Shown: positions 27,191 to 36,924, counted from the stretch's first letter. The stretch: DNA of 64,000 nucleotides from Alphaproteobacteria bacterium (GCA_009995045.1 JAACQG010000007.1:23849-87848); one strand, 5' to 3'. Notes: generated by a model not told the origin, from the letters alone. Numbers and translations are program-made.

Positions 27191-28312
27191 ATGAGCAGTA
27201 ATTGGAAACAAGTTAAGCCCGATGATGCGTTTCAGTTTTTAGATGCTGTGCGCGAGACGGATCATTCTGTTTTATTTGAACCGTCTTTATGTGATGTGTT
27301 CTTGCATCCGCTTGATTTCTTTGACGGGTATGATTTGCTTAGGATATCGAACACATACGCCCCGCCATTTGTGATTATGGATTACGTAAGCAATGGGGAA
27401 AACCATTATTACCTCGACGGCTCTGACCATGCGTTGCAGACATTATGCACGCAAGGGTCGGTGCGCCTTACCGAAGACAATGTGCTTGATTATATCGATT
27501 TATATTTCTCGTATGTGTATGAGCGCGGCAACAGCATTGTGTTTATTCGCAATCCGCAGAATACGAATTTTAAAGGATCGGACGGGATGGGTAATCATTT
27601 CAAAGCGATCCAAAAGCATACAAGCGTACGTGTAAATTGGAGCGACGAGGATGATGCGTTTGTGATTCATGCACCGCTTTTGTATCAGGATAAAACGCGC
27701 GAAGGTGTTATTCACGTTGCCAAAAACGGGCGTATTGATTTGATTGCACCGCTTAAAGTGAGCTTTCTTGATGCGCCGCGTGGCGTGGAGAGCATACCCA
27801 TCGCCCACCCCAAAGCCGATGATATCTTGCGCCAGATGCGTGATTTGTTGGTTAAGGTTCCGACGGGTGAGCGGTTGTTGAAGATTGCAGATGAAAAAGA
27901 CGTTGAAATCCATGTGATCGGCTCGCCCAATTATCAGGCGATTGCGACCAATAAACCAACCATTTACCTGTTCATGCCAGAGGCACAATTTAACGCAGAC
28001 ATGCATCAAGCGCTTCAATTGGGCGGTGCGCTAAGGGATATGGAGCAGATATTGGGCGGTTATCCGCGGCCATCGAAAGACGAGGACCCGCAAATCTTCT
28101 TTGCTATCAATTACGACAAGAATTTGAATCTTTTGATGGAAATTTGTAAAATAGTAGAAGAGTTTGAAGAAATTAATATACCTGAAGCTGTTGCGGCGAT
28201 GCGCCGGATTGGTATTGAGGATATATATGGCGGTTATAAAAACAAGGCCGAGCCAGACGAGATGCATCAGATTTACATTAAGATGATGACGAAACAGGGA
28301 TTTATATTATGA
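27191..28312 (+). CDS. Unknown protein, possible degenerate metallopeptidase-like domain
   Basis: 373 residues from the ATG at 27191 (a longer frame starting inside dusA is not supported). No signal peptide or membrane segment. The region RLLKIADEKDVEIHVIG to LQLGGALRDMEQILGG has the layout of small bacterial putative metallopeptidase domains (strand, strand, then a helix that normally carries HExxH), but no histidine pair is present, so it would be inactive. This comparison is inference from pattern only. The stop overlaps the next ATG by four bases, showing translational coupling. Confidence 0.7.
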   Translation: MSSNWKQVKPDDAFQFLDAVRETDHSVLFEPSLCDVFLHPLDFFDGYDLLRISNTYAPPFVIMDYVSNGENHYYLDGSDHALQTLCTQGSVRLTEDNVLDYIDLYFSYVYERGNSIVFIRNPQNTNFKGSDGMGNHFKAIQKHTSVRVNWSDEDDAFVIHAPLLYQDKTREGVIHVAKNGRIDLIAPLKVSFLDAPRGVESIPIAHPKADDILRQMRDLLVKVPTGERLLKIADEKDVEIHVIGSPNYQAIATNKPTIYLFMPEAQFNADMHQALQLGGALRDMEQILGGYPRPSKDEDPQIFFAINYDKNLNLLMEICKIVEEFEEINIPEAVAAMRRIGIEDIYGGYKNKAEPDEMHQIYIKMMTKQGFIL

Positions 28313-28539
28313 GCGGCAGTATTTTTTACACATGGGAAGGTGCAGGCATGGGGTGGATGGACCCTGGTGCGCCCGGCGTATCGCAAGTGACAGCCAATCT
28401 TCGCAACAGATTTTACCCTATTGATTATTCAATGTCCTCACGCATTCAATCCGGCTCAGCGCAAAACCGCGCCGATTTCTCTCAGTTTAGTGAGGCAGTG
28501 AAACATGCGGGTGTGGATTCGAAAAAGAATTTACGGTAG
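28309..28539 (+). CDS. Small protein coupled to the preceding unknown gene
   Basis: 76 residues, ATGA overlap with 27191–28312. Glycine-rich N-terminus (YTWEGAGMGWMDPGAPG) followed by a polar, probably helical part. No membrane segment or known motif. The overlap implies the two proteins are made together and may interact. Convergent with sufA, whose stop is 13 bases away. Confidence 0.65.
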   Translation: MSGSIFYTWEGAGMGWMDPGAPGVSQVTANLRNRFYPIDYSMSSRIQSGSAQNRADFSQFSEAVKHAGVDSKKNLR

Positions 28540-28552
28540 CTAGGATGTGGCG

Positions 28553-28939
28553 CTACGTTTTTGGCGCTTCGGATTTTTGAACGTCTTCTGGTTTTAACTT
28601 ACTCACATCCACGTTAAAACTTTCTCCACAGCCACAACGCCCAGCCTCATTGGGATTGATGAATTCAAAACGAGAATTCCCCAATTCATCCACAGTATAA
28701 TCCACAGTGGTTCCAATCAGCATCCATGAGTACATTTTGGGAATGTTGAGTGTAGCGCCGTGCTCGGTGAAGATATCATCATTGTCGATGTCATCATCCG
28801 CTTTGATGTAATCCATTTTATATGAATTGCCTGAACAGCCCGTGGTTTTGATAGAAAGACGCACGCCTTTTGCGTCCTCTGGCGCTTTATCCATCAGGGT
28901 GTCGATTTGTTTTGCTGCGTTTTTTGTAATTGTGATCAT
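28553..28939 (-). CDS. sufA: HesB/IscA-family Fe-S carrier
   Basis: 128 residues, A-type carrier that receives and delivers Fe-S clusters. The three conserved cysteines are present: one in TTGCSGNSYKMDY and the C-terminal CGCGESF. Typical DELGNSRFEFINPN precedes the CxC. It lies at the 3' end of the suf gene cluster on the same strand, so it is called sufA rather than erpA or iscA; separation from sufT by a repeat-rich 113-base gap leaves open whether it shares the operon transcript. The C-terminal tail after the CGC motif is longer than usual. Confidence 0.88.
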   Translation of the reverse strand: MITITKNAAKQIDTLMDKAPEDAKGVRLSIKTTGCSGNSYKMDYIKADDDIDNDDIFTEHGATLNIPKMYSWMLIGTTVDYTVDELGNSRFEFINPNEAGRCGCGESFNVDVSKLKPEDVQKSEAPKT

Positions 28940-28963
28940 TTTTATCTAATCTTTAATCTATAC

Positions 28964-29053
28964 AAACATACCTGCGGTTTGCTTTTTGAGTTTGCGAACA
29001 AACCTGCGGTTTGCTTTTTGAGTTTGCGAACAAACCTGCGATTTGCTTCGCGC
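28964..29053. repeat. Tandem 32-base repeat with internal palindrome
   Basis: A 32-base unit is repeated 2.6 times; CCTGCG occurs at 28971, 29003 and 29035. Each unit contains the palindrome CAAACC-TGC-GGTTTG. The last unit changes to GCGAACAAACC-TGC-GATTTGCTTCGC (29026–29051), which matches a dispersed element at 48818–48843. It lies between sufT and sufA. Confidence 0.85.
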
Positions 29054-29565
29054 TAATAAAACATATTCAGTTGCATCTTCGCCGTTTCTGACATTTTTGA
29101 CGGGTCCCACGGTGGGTCCCAGATAATTTCGACATCCACTTCACCGATCGTATCAATCGGGAAGATTGCGCCTTGCACCCATCCGGGCATTTCTTGGGCG
29201 ACGGGACAGCCCGGTGATGTCAGGGTCATTTTGACTTCGACATCCGACAGGTCGCCATCATCAAGGAATTTCACGGCATAGATAAGGCCTAGCTCGTAGA
29301 TGTTTACGGGGATTTCAGGGTCGTAGATTTCTTTTAATGCATCACGCACGGCAGGCCATAATTTATGATCACGATCGGCCTCCACATGCGCAGGTTCGGT
29401 CAGCGCCTCTTCATCGAATGCGTTGACGGGTTTGGGGACTTGGTTTTTCAAGCCCTTGTTTTCCACGCTTGGCTCCGCAATATTATCTGTTGCAGCTTCT
29501 GGTGCTTGCGTTTCCACGATATCTTCTGTTTTTTCTTGTGCCATCATCTTTGTCCTATTGGTCAT
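29053..29565 (-). CDS. sufT: SUF system protein SufT (MIP18/DUF59 family)
   Basis: 170 residues. An acidic, disordered N-terminal extension (about 1–65) precedes the DUF59 domain: ALKEIYDPEIPVNIYELGLIY, then TSPGCPVAQEMPGW with the conserved cysteine, and WDPPWDPSKMSE. The family helps mature Fe-S proteins. The start codon shares one base with the sufS stop. A second in-frame ATG seven codons in is an alternative start. The N-terminal extension is longer than in most homologues. Confidence 0.9.
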   Translation of the reverse strand: MTNRTKMMAQEKTEDIVETQAPEAATDNIAEPSVENKGLKNQVPKPVNAFDEEALTEPAHVEADRDHKLWPAVRDALKEIYDPEIPVNIYELGLIYAVKFLDDGDLSDVEVKMTLTSPGCPVAQEMPGWVQGAIFPIDTIGEVDVEIIWDPPWDPSKMSETAKMQLNMFY

Positions 29566-30788
29566 TATATCAGCATTTCTTTTGCTTTGACCAATGCATC
29601 GTATAATTGATCTAAATCTGTTTTGTTTGAATACAAGCCCATTGAGGCGCGGATCGTTCCTTCAATGCCGAAGCGTTGCAATAGCGGCATGCAGCAATGA
29701 TGCCCCGTACGCACCGCAACGCCGCACTGATCAAGGATCATCGCAACATCGCTGATATGGAGATCATCTATTGTGAAGCTGAGAATGGCGGCTTTTTCGG
29801 GGGCTGTGCCGTAGAGTTTCAAGCCTTCAATGGAGGCGAGTTTTTCCGTGCCGTATGCGAGCAGCTCTTGTTCATGTGCGTGAATATTGTGCATGCCGAT
29901 ATTTTGCACATAATCAATCGCCGCGCCGAGGCCGATCACTTCGGTGATTGCGGGGGTTCCGGCTTCGAAACGGTAAGGCGGTTCTTTATATGTGGTTTTA
30001 TCGAATGTGACGCGCTCGATCATATCGCCGCCGCCTTGGTAGGGTGTCATTGTCTCCAGGATTTCGTATTTACCGTAAAGCACGCCGATCCCAGTAGGGC
30101 CGTATAGCTTATGGCCGGTGAACGCGAAGAAGTCACAATCGAGCTCTTTTATGTTGATAAGGCTGTGGACAATGCTTTGCGTGCCATCAATTGCCACTTT
30201 AATTTCAGGATTAAATTCGCGTGATAAACCTATGATTTTCTTTATATTATTAACTGTGCCGAGCGCGTTAGAGATATGCACAACACCGATGAGCTTTGTC
30301 TTTGTGGATAAGAGCGTTTCAAACGCGTCATAATCAAGCGTGCCATCATCAAGCACAGGGATAACCTTAATAACGATGCCGATTTCATCGCGCAGCAACT
30401 GCCATGGGACGATGTTGGCGTGATGCTCCATCTCCGTGATGATAACTTCATCGCCCTCTTTCAGGTGCTTACGCCCCCAGCTATGCGCGATCAGGTTCAT
30501 GCTTTCGGTGGCGTTGCGGGTGAAGATGATTTCTTTATCGCTATTTGCGCCGATGAAATTTGCAATTTTGGCGCGCACAGCTTCAAAATCTGACGTTAAA
30601 TCCTGAGAAATACGATACAAACCGCGGTGAATGTTGGAATATCCGCCTGTTTGCAGGGCGTTCATTGCGTCAATCACGCTTTGCGGCTTTTGTGCGCTTG
30701 CGCCAGAATCAAGAAACGCTAGAGGCTTGCCGTTCATTTTGGTGGCAAGGACGGGAAAATCGTTGCGATATGGTGATATATCGGTCAT
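29565..30788 (-). CDS. sufS: Cysteine desulfurase SufS
   Basis: 407 residues, PLP-dependent enzyme that takes sulfur from cysteine for cluster assembly. The PLP lysine is in AFTGHKLYGPTGIG; the N-terminal half shows NATESMNLIAHSWG and EMEHHANIVPW; the catalytic cysteine lies in RTGHHCCMPLLQRFG. Group II (SufS-like) by the short active-site loop. No sufE or sufU gene is adjacent, so the sulfur-accepting partner must be elsewhere. Confidence 0.95.
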   Translation of the reverse strand: MTDISPYRNDFPVLATKMNGKPLAFLDSGASAQKPQSVIDAMNALQTGGYSNIHRGLYRISQDLTSDFEAVRAKIANFIGANSDKEIIFTRNATESMNLIAHSWGRKHLKEGDEVIITEMEHHANIVPWQLLRDEIGIVIKVIPVLDDGTLDYDAFETLLSTKTKLIGVVHISNALGTVNNIKKIIGLSREFNPEIKVAIDGTQSIVHSLINIKELDCDFFAFTGHKLYGPTGIGVLYGKYEILETMTPYQGGGDMIERVTFDKTTYKEPPYRFEAGTPAITEVIGLGAAIDYVQNIGMHNIHAHEQELLAYGTEKLASIEGLKLYGTAPEKAAILSFTIDDLHISDVAMILDQCGVAVRTGHHCCMPLLQRFGIEGTIRASMGLYSNKTDLDQLYDALVKAKEMLI

Positions 30789-30792
30789 GCGC

Positions 30793-31755
30793 TTATGCCT
30801 TTAGGGCGTTTTCGAGCCATGTCGTGGTGATGGAGAGTATTTCTTCGCGAAGGCTTTCATTGCTGACCTTATCAACGGCTTCGTAGATAAATGCCTGAAT
30901 GAGCAAAAGCCGTGCTTGTGCCTCGCTGAGGCCGCGCTGACGCAGGTAAAATAGCGGCTCTTCATCAAGCTGACCCGTTGTTGCACCATGTGAGCATTTC
31001 ACATCATCGGCGTATATTTCCAGCTCCGGCTTTGTGTCCATCTCCGCATCGGGGGAGAGGAGCAGCGCGTTGGATAGCTGGTATCCGTCGGTTTTCTGGG
31101 CTTCTTGATGTACGTGTACTTTGCCTTGGAACACGCCGCGGGCCTTATCGTCGAGGAGCGTGCGGTAGAATTGGTTGGATTGGCAATTGGGTGCTTGGTG
31201 CTCAATCACGATTGTTGTATCGCCGTGCTGGCTTCCCTGAAGGAGGTTTGCACCGTTGAATGATGCCTCTGCGCCTTTACCCGCGATTTCGGCATGGATT
31301 TCATGGCGCGACAATTTGCCGCCCATATTCAAATTGAAGCTGTCATAGGTCGCGTTTTGATCGATGGTCATGTGAACGATGTTTGTGTTCACCGCGTCAT
31401 GCGTGTCATTTTGAAGACGAATATGTTTGAGATGTGCGTTTTTGCCGATTTCAATTTTTGTGGTGTGATTTTTCCAATATGCGCCCTGCCCCTCATGGCG
31501 TTCAATGATGGTCGCTTGTGCGCCTTCTTCAAGGGTGATGATGATGTGATCAACCTGATAGGCGTTATCCACACCCTTAAAGTTAATTTCCACAGGGTTA
31601 TCCCGGATTTCTCCACGCTTTATGTGGATAACATGCTCGCCCGCGTCGCCATCACGATTTAAATTCGCGGGAATAGCGCGTGGAAGATTTGTGAATTTCC
31701 ACTCTTCCACTTTTTGCGTTGGAAGGTTATCTGGATCGATTGCTGTTATTGGCAT
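30793..31755 (-). CDS. sufD: FeS cluster assembly protein SufD
   Basis: 320 residues, shorter than the usual ~420, mainly from a reduced N-terminal helical region; the beta-helix core is intact. Core signatures: HQAPNCQSNQFYRTLLDDKARGVF (abbreviated here), and the C-terminal DDVKCSHGATTGQLDEEPLFYL with the conserved Cys/His. It forms the SufBC2D scaffold with SufB and SufC. One base separates its ATG from the sufC stop and four from sufS. Two DnaA-box 9-mers lie inside this coding sequence at 31565 and 31623, likely without meaning. Confidence 0.92.
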   Translation of the reverse strand: MPITAIDPDNLPTQKVEEWKFTNLPRAIPANLNRDGDAGEHVIHIKRGEIRDNPVEINFKGVDNAYQVDHIIITLEEGAQATIIERHEGQGAYWKNHTTKIEIGKNAHLKHIRLQNDTHDAVNTNIVHMTIDQNATYDSFNLNMGGKLSRHEIHAEIAGKGAEASFNGANLLQGSQHGDTTIVIEHQAPNCQSNQFYRTLLDDKARGVFQGKVHVHQEAQKTDGYQLSNALLLSPDAEMDTKPELEIYADDVKCSHGATTGQLDEEPLFYLRQRGLSEAQARLLLIQAFIYEAVDKVSNESLREEILSITTTWLENALKA

Positions 31756-31756
31756 T

Positions 31757-32518
31757 TTAAGCAGCCTCTTCCACGAATTCTGAGTAGCCTTTTTTCTCTA
31801 ACTCTAACGCGAGTTCAGGGCCGCCGGTTTTGATGATGCGGCCTTTTGCAAGGACATGCACCACGTCAGGCTTGATGTAGTCGAGCAAGCGCTGGTAATG
31901 GGTGATAATCAGGAATGAGCGTTTTGGATCGCGCAGCGCGTTCACACCATCGGCGACAACCTTTAGCGCGTCGATATCCAGACCGGAATCTGTTTCATCG
32001 AGGACGCAGAATTTTGGCTCAAGCATTGCCATTTGAAGCACTTCGTTGCGCTTTTTCTCACCGCCGGAAAATCCGACATTGACCGCGCGCTTCATCATGT
32101 CATCGCGAATGCCCAATTCGGCGCATTTTGTTTTGATGAGTTTTAGCATGCCAAGTGCATCCAATTCCTTTTCACCGCGTTGTTTGCGAATGGAATTGAT
32201 GGAGGTTTTCAGGAAGGTGCTCATATTCACACCCGGAATTTCAACAGGGTATTGGAACGCGAGAAAAAGGCCAGCAGCGGCACGTTCCTCGGGTGACATC
32301 TCAAGCAAATCTTCACCGTCCAAAGTCGCAGAACCGCCCGTCACGTCATAATCTTCCTGCCCCGCAAGAACGTAAGACAATGTGGATTTACCAGAGCCGT
32401 TTGGCCCCATGATGGCATGAACCTCCCCATCAGGGATATCAAGCGTAATCCCTTTCAGAATATCTACTGCACCATCATCGGTTTCAACATTTGCTTTTAA
32501 ATCTTTAATTTTAATCAT
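31757..32518 (-). CDS. sufC: Fe-S assembly ATPase SufC
   Basis: 253 residues, ABC-type ATPase of the SufBC2D scaffold. Walker A GPNGSGKSTLSYVLAG near residue 40, the SufC-specific FLAFQYPVEIPGV, signature GFSGGEKKRNE, and Walker B CVLDETDSGLDIDALK. In the SUF system it drives conformational change rather than transport. The upstream neighbour on this strand is an unexpected membrane protein. Confidence 0.95.
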   Translation of the reverse strand: MIKIKDLKANVETDDGAVDILKGITLDIPDGEVHAIMGPNGSGKSTLSYVLAGQEDYDVTGGSATLDGEDLLEMSPEERAAAGLFLAFQYPVEIPGVNMSTFLKTSINSIRKQRGEKELDALGMLKLIKTKCAELGIRDDMMKRAVNVGFSGGEKKRNEVLQMAMLEPKFCVLDETDSGLDIDALKVVADGVNALRDPKRSFLIITHYQRLLDYIKPDVVHVLAKGRIIKTGGPELALELEKKGYSEFVEEAA

Positions 32519-32542
32519 TGCACTCTTCTTTTTTGATTCATA

Positions 32543-32947
32543 TTACAGCAGCAACATCGCCAAACCCAACGTTATGCCAGAGACACCATCGAGCCATAAC
32601 CATTTGCGGACGAATTCTTTTCTCACAAAATTTTGGAATATGCTTGGGCGCATCAATAAGGTCAGCGCTTTTATCAAAGCCAAGATACCAGTGACCATCA
32701 AAATAGTTGAGCCGAGCGTTTCCCAGTTCCAATAAAAAGCGATGATTGATAAGGATATAGGAAGTATCAAAACCCCCATAATGAGGCTTAAGGCATCATT
32801 ATCAACAAATAGTGCCGCAAATTCTTTCCATGCATTCCGAGCGAAAAAGCAAGATACGCCTAAAACAAAATAGAAGCTGCCGAAGAAAAGCAAGAAAGGA
32901 TCATGTGTGTTGATGTAACCGGCTAAAATATTGGTGATGTCTGTCAT
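32543..32947 (-). CDS. Integral membrane protein inserted between sufC and sufB
   Basis: 134 residues with four hydrophobic segments at about 17–35, 50–70, 75–98 and 115–133, joined by short loops. No domain recognised. It sits 24 bases before sufC and 39 bases after sufB on the same strand, so it is almost certainly co-transcribed. SUF components are soluble, and a membrane protein at this position is not part of the known systems. It may simply be an insertion, or link cluster assembly to the membrane or to metal supply. Confidence 0.75.
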   Translation of the reverse strand: MTDITNILAGYINTHDPFLLFFGSFYFVLGVSCFFARNAWKEFAALFVDNDALSLIMGVLILPISLSIIAFYWNWETLGSTILMVTGILALIKALTLLMRPSIFQNFVRKEFVRKWLWLDGVSGITLGLAMLLL

Positions 32948-32986
32948 AATTTACCTCCTGAATCAGATGCGTATATAAGCGTACAC

Positions 32987-34465
32987 TTATCCAACGCTTC
33001 CCTCCAGTGATATTCCCACAAGCTTTTGCGCTTCGACCGCAAATTCCATCGGCAATTCCTGCATAACCTCTCGCGCGAAGCCGTTCACGATCAAAGCAAT
33101 CGCTTCTTCTTCGGACAAGCCGCGTTGCATACAATAAAATAATTGGTCTTCGCCAATCTTGGATGTTGTTGCCTCATGCTCAAGGTTGGCAGATTTATTT
33201 TTGCTTTCGATGTAAGGCACGGTATGTGCACCGCATTGGTCGCCAATCAACAAGGAATCGCAGACCGTAAAATTACGCGCGCCCTCTGCCCCCGCGAGGA
33301 TTTTAACCTGACCGCGATAGGTGTTGTTGGATTTTCCTGCGCTAATTCCTTTTGAGATGATACGGCTTTTTGTGTTTTTACCGATATGGATCATCTTTGT
33401 GCCAGTGTCAGCTTGTTGGCGGCCATTTGTAATGGCAACAGAGTAAAACTCGCCCTGGCTGTTATCGCCTTTTAGGATGCAGGATGGATACTTCCATGTA
33501 ATGGCAGACCCTGTTTCGACTTGCGTCCAGCTGATCTTAGAATTACGCCCTTCGCACATTCCGCGCTTGGTCACGAAATTATAGATGCCGCCTTGTCCCG
33601 TTTCGAAGTCACCAGGATACCAGTTTTGAACGGTGGAATATTTGATTTCCGCATCATCATGTGCAACCAATTCAACAACCGCCGCATGGAGCTGATTCTC
33701 ATCGCGCATTGGGGCGGTGCAGCCCTCAAGGTAAGATACATATGATCCTTTATCGGCAATGATGAGTGTACGTTCGAATTGCCCGGTATTAAGCTCGTTG
33801 ATTCTGAAATACGTACTTAACTCCATCGGGCAGCGTACACCCTCGGGGATATAGACAAATGAGCCGTCAGTGAAGACCGCGCTGTTGAGGCATGCATGCT
33901 TGTTATCACCCGCAGGCACGACAGAGCCGATGTATTTTTTAATGAGATCGGGATGTTCTTGAATAGCTTCGGAGATCGAGCAAAAGATGACGCCAGCCTC
34001 GGCCAATTTCTTTTTGAATGTTGTCGCAACAGAGACAGAATCGAAGACAACGTCAACAGCAACAGGGGTGCGCTCCTGCACGCCCGCCAGTATTTCCTGC
34101 TCTCGCAGAGGGATGCCCAGTTTTGCGTATGTATCAAGAAGTATAGGGTCAACGTCATCAATGGTTTTTGGGCCATCTTTGTGGTCTTTGGGTGCGGAGT
34201 AATAATAGCTGTCTTGGTAATCAATTGGTTTAATATCCAATTTCGCCCAATCAGGTTCGGGCATCTCAAGCCATTTGCGATATGCTTTCAAACGCCATTC
34301 AAGCATCCATTCCGGCTCATTTTTCTTGGCCGAAATAAAGCGCACGATGTCTTCAGAAAGGCCTTTTGGGGCTTTTTCTGTTTCGATATCGGTGACGAAA
34401 CCGGCGGAATATTTTCCGGCCATGTCCGTGACTGTTTGAATGGTTTCTTCTGAAACGCCGCTCAT
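32987..34465 (-). CDS. sufB: FeS cluster assembly protein SufB
   Basis: 492 residues. Scaffold subunit on which the nascent cluster forms. Signatures: [12 protein letters not shown], the internal [39 protein letters not shown], and the C-terminal [22 protein letters not shown]. Full length. First gene of the suf cluster; the usual alphaproteobacterial Rrf2-type regulator is not upstream. A 143-base region separates it from a divergent + strand gene and must hold both promoters; TTGAAT plus an AT-rich −10 on the − strand is the best I see. Confidence 0.96.
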   Translation of the reverse strand: MSGVSEETIQTVTDMAGKYSAGFVTDIETEKAPKGLSEDIVRFISAKKNEPEWMLEWRLKAYRKWLEMPEPDWAKLDIKPIDYQDSYYYSAPKDHKDGPKTIDDVDPILLDTYAKLGIPLREQEILAGVQERTPVAVDVVFDSVSVATTFKKKLAEAGVIFCSISEAIQEHPDLIKKYIGSVVPAGDNKHACLNSAVFTDGSFVYIPEGVRCPMELSTYFRINELNTGQFERTLIIADKGSYVSYLEGCTAPMRDENQLHAAVVELVAHDDAEIKYSTVQNWYPGDFETGQGGIYNFVTKRGMCEGRNSKISWTQVETGSAITWKYPSCILKGDNSQGEFYSVAITNGRQQADTGTKMIHIGKNTKSRIISKGISAGKSNNTYRGQVKILAGAEGARNFTVCDSLLIGDQCGAHTVPYIESKNKSANLEHEATTSKIGEDQLFYCMQRGLSEEEAIALIVNGFAREVMQELPMEFAVEAQKLVGISLEGSVG

Positions 34466-34608
34466 AATGCTGTGATCCTATATTTTCTTAGGTTTATATG
34501 GCATTGAAAGGCTTATAATTCAAGGATATATGCAATTTAATGTGTGGAAAAAAGTATTCATTACCCCTATTGAATTTTTTAACTTGAGAATCCTGATACT
34601 CTATTGAG

Positions 34609-36924
34609 ATGAATATTCGATTATACATCCCTGTTTATGCTGCAACATTGCTTTTAAGTGCGGCTTTGTTGTTTTCCGTTCAGCCAATGTTTTCCAAAAT
34701 GGTGCTGCCCATGCTTGGTGGTACGCCTCAAGTTTGGAATACTGCGATGCTGTTTTTTCAAGCTACGCTTTTGGCGGGTTACGCTTATGCGCATGGCACG
34801 ACGCGCTTTTTGAGTATCCCCGTTCAAGCCGCCGTGCATGTAGCGTTATTAATTGCTTGCGTGGTGTTTTTGCCTTTGGCGATTCCCGCGGGGTGGACAC
34901 CGCCCACCGATAGCGATCCTACCCTGTGGCAGCTTAGTCTTATGGCGGTCAGCATTGGTGGGCCTTTTTTCGTGATCGCAGGGTCTGCGCCGATGTTACA
35001 ACGCTGGTTCTCTGCGACCCCTCACCCTGATGCAGACAACCCTTATTTTCTATATGGAGCGAGCAATTTAGGCAGCATGACTGTCTTGCTTAGCTATCCG
35101 TTTATTATTGATCCATTGCTCGCATTAAATGAGCAATCCTCCACTTGGAGTATTGGCTATATCGGGCTTATCGTGCTGAGCATTTTTGCCGCTATCCTTG
35201 TTTGTAAAGGTGGTGTTTTCGCCAAGAGACAGGCAGTAGAAAAAAATGCGGCAGCTACTAAAAGCGAGATCAGCTGGAAGCTGAGGCTGTCTTGGTTGTT
35301 TTGGGCGTTTATTCCCTCTTCGATGATGCTTGGTGTGACCACATACATAACAACAGATATTGCGACTGCGCCGCTGTTATGGATTGTGCCACTAGCGCTT
35401 TATGTCGGAAGCTTTATTATTGTTTTTTCCAGAAAACAAATTATCAGTAACCTGATGATTACGCATTTATTATTTGCTGGCTTGTGCATGATTTTGCTGT
35501 TTTCTTTTGGCTTTGGTGAACTTATCAGCAATCCTTTTATTATAATCGGCATTCATTTTAGTTTTTTCTTTATCGCTGCGGTTGCGTGCCACCAACGCCT
35601 TGCTGATTTAAAACCGAGCCCGGTTAACCTGACTGAATTTTATCTTATTATGTCTGTTGGCGGCGTGCTTGGTGGGTTTTTTAATGCCATCATCGCCCCG
35701 CAGTTTTTCATCAGCGCTGTTGAATATCCAATCGCCATCTGCCTTGCGGTTTTTGCACGTTATAGCTGGCAAGATGAGCAGAGTTTTTCGAATTTTGTGA
35801 TGCAGATTAAGTCTTCGTTTGCGCGTGATCATTATAAAGTGATCATCAATGAACGAAACATGATTCCCTGTATCATTATTGCGTCCGCTATTTTTATCTT
35901 TTTGTTTGAATCCTCATTAATGAGCATGCTTGTTGGCATTATCATCATCATTCTTCTTGCGGATAGCTATCAAAAGAGATGGCTTTCTACATTTTTAATT
36001 TTATTTCTACTCTGCTTATTTCCGCCGACCTCTAACAAACTTTCATTTGAAACGGAGTTATTGCAACAAGAGAGAAATTTCTTTGGGATTATTCGCGTCA
36101 TGAATATGAACAATTCAAGCCGAATATTATTGCACGGAACGACCACTCACGGCGTTCAGGCCCTAGACGAGGAAAACCGTTTATTGCCACTTTCATATTA
36201 CAGCTATGAGTCGCCTTTGAGTGATGTTGTTGATCTTTACAATCCCCAATCAGGCGCGCAGAATTTTGCTGTTATCGGATTGGGATCCGGCGTGACGGCG
36301 TGTTATCGAAAAGATAAACGGCATTTTGATTTCTTTGAAATCGATCCTAGCGTAGCGCGCATTGCACAAGACCCACAATATTTCACATTCTTGAGTGATT
36401 GCGGCTCGCCTTACGATGTCATTCTTGGCGATGGACGACTGACTATTCGGGAACAAGCAGATCATAAATACGATATGATTTCACTTGATGCCTTTAGCTC
36501 GGATAGCATTCCGGTTCATCTCATAACATTAGAAGCGATTGAGCTTTATTTATCCAAGTTAAAGCCAGACGGTGTTTTGCTGTTTCATATTTCCAATCGT
36601 CATCTTGACCTTGAATCGGTGTTATCGATAGCATCTGAGAAGCTCGACATTCCCAGCTTTGCGAAAGTCTCCCTTTATAAAAATGTTGAAGGCACGAAGC
36701 TTGATTATTTCCCGACACATTATGTCGCGTTTACCGCTGACCAAGAGAAAATTGAAAAGCTCAAAGCAGATGGATGGGATGAAACGCGCAAGGTTGACGG
36801 CGTTAAATTATGGACAGATCAGTATTCCAATATTTTGAGCGTTTTTGGCTCAACGATTACGAAAGAGCGCATTAACGCGGCTGAGCGTGCGCGTAAAGCG
36901 GAGCGTGCAGCCAAAGCGGAGTAA
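34609..36924 (+). CDS. Membrane-fused spermidine-synthase-like protein
   Basis: 771 residues. The first ~460 residues contain about twelve hydrophobic segments in MFS-like style (SVQPMFSKMVLPMLGG near residue 23 is typical of this fused family). The last ~270 form a spermidine-synthase/SAM-methyltransferase fold: FAVIGLGSGVTACY, the acidic DFFEIDPSV, LGDGRL, and SLDAFSSDSIPVHL. Many bacteria carry such fusions; their substrates are unknown and polyamine synthesis is not proven. The C-terminus is an Ala/Arg/Lys/Glu-rich helix (ERARKAERAAKAE). Single gene, divergent from sufB. Confidence 0.85.
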   Translation: MNIRLYIPVYAATLLLSAALLFSVQPMFSKMVLPMLGGTPQVWNTAMLFFQATLLAGYAYAHGTTRFLSIPVQAAVHVALLIACVVFLPLAIPAGWTPPTDSDPTLWQLSLMAVSIGGPFFVIAGSAPMLQRWFSATPHPDADNPYFLYGASNLGSMTVLLSYPFIIDPLLALNEQSSTWSIGYIGLIVLSIFAAILVCKGGVFAKRQAVEKNAAATKSEISWKLRLSWLFWAFIPSSMMLGVTTYITTDIATAPLLWIVPLALYVGSFIIVFSRKQIISNLMITHLLFAGLCMILLFSFGFGELISNPFIIIGIHFSFFFIAAVACHQRLADLKPSPVNLTEFYLIMSVGGVLGGFFNAIIAPQFFISAVEYPIAICLAVFARYSWQDEQSFSNFVMQIKSSFARDHYKVIINERNMIPCIIIASAIFIFLFESSLMSMLVGIIIIILLADSYQKRWLSTFLILFLLCLFPPTSNKLSFETELLQQERNFFGIIRVMNMNNSSRILLHGTTTHGVQALDEENRLLPLSYYSYESPLSDVVDLYNPQSGAQNFAVIGLGSGVTACYRKDKRHFDFFEIDPSVARIAQDPQYFTFLSDCGSPYDVILGDGRLTIREQADHKYDMISLDAFSSDSIPVHLITLEAIELYLSKLKPDGVLLFHISNRHLDLESVLSIASEKLDIPSFAKVSLYKNVEGTKLDYFPTHYVAFTADQEKIEKLKADGWDETRKVDGVKLWTDQYSNILSVFGSTITKERINAAERARKAERAAKAE

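Noticed and set aside
28964-29053. CRISPR array
   Set aside because: The repeats are directly adjacent without spacers and there are no cas genes.
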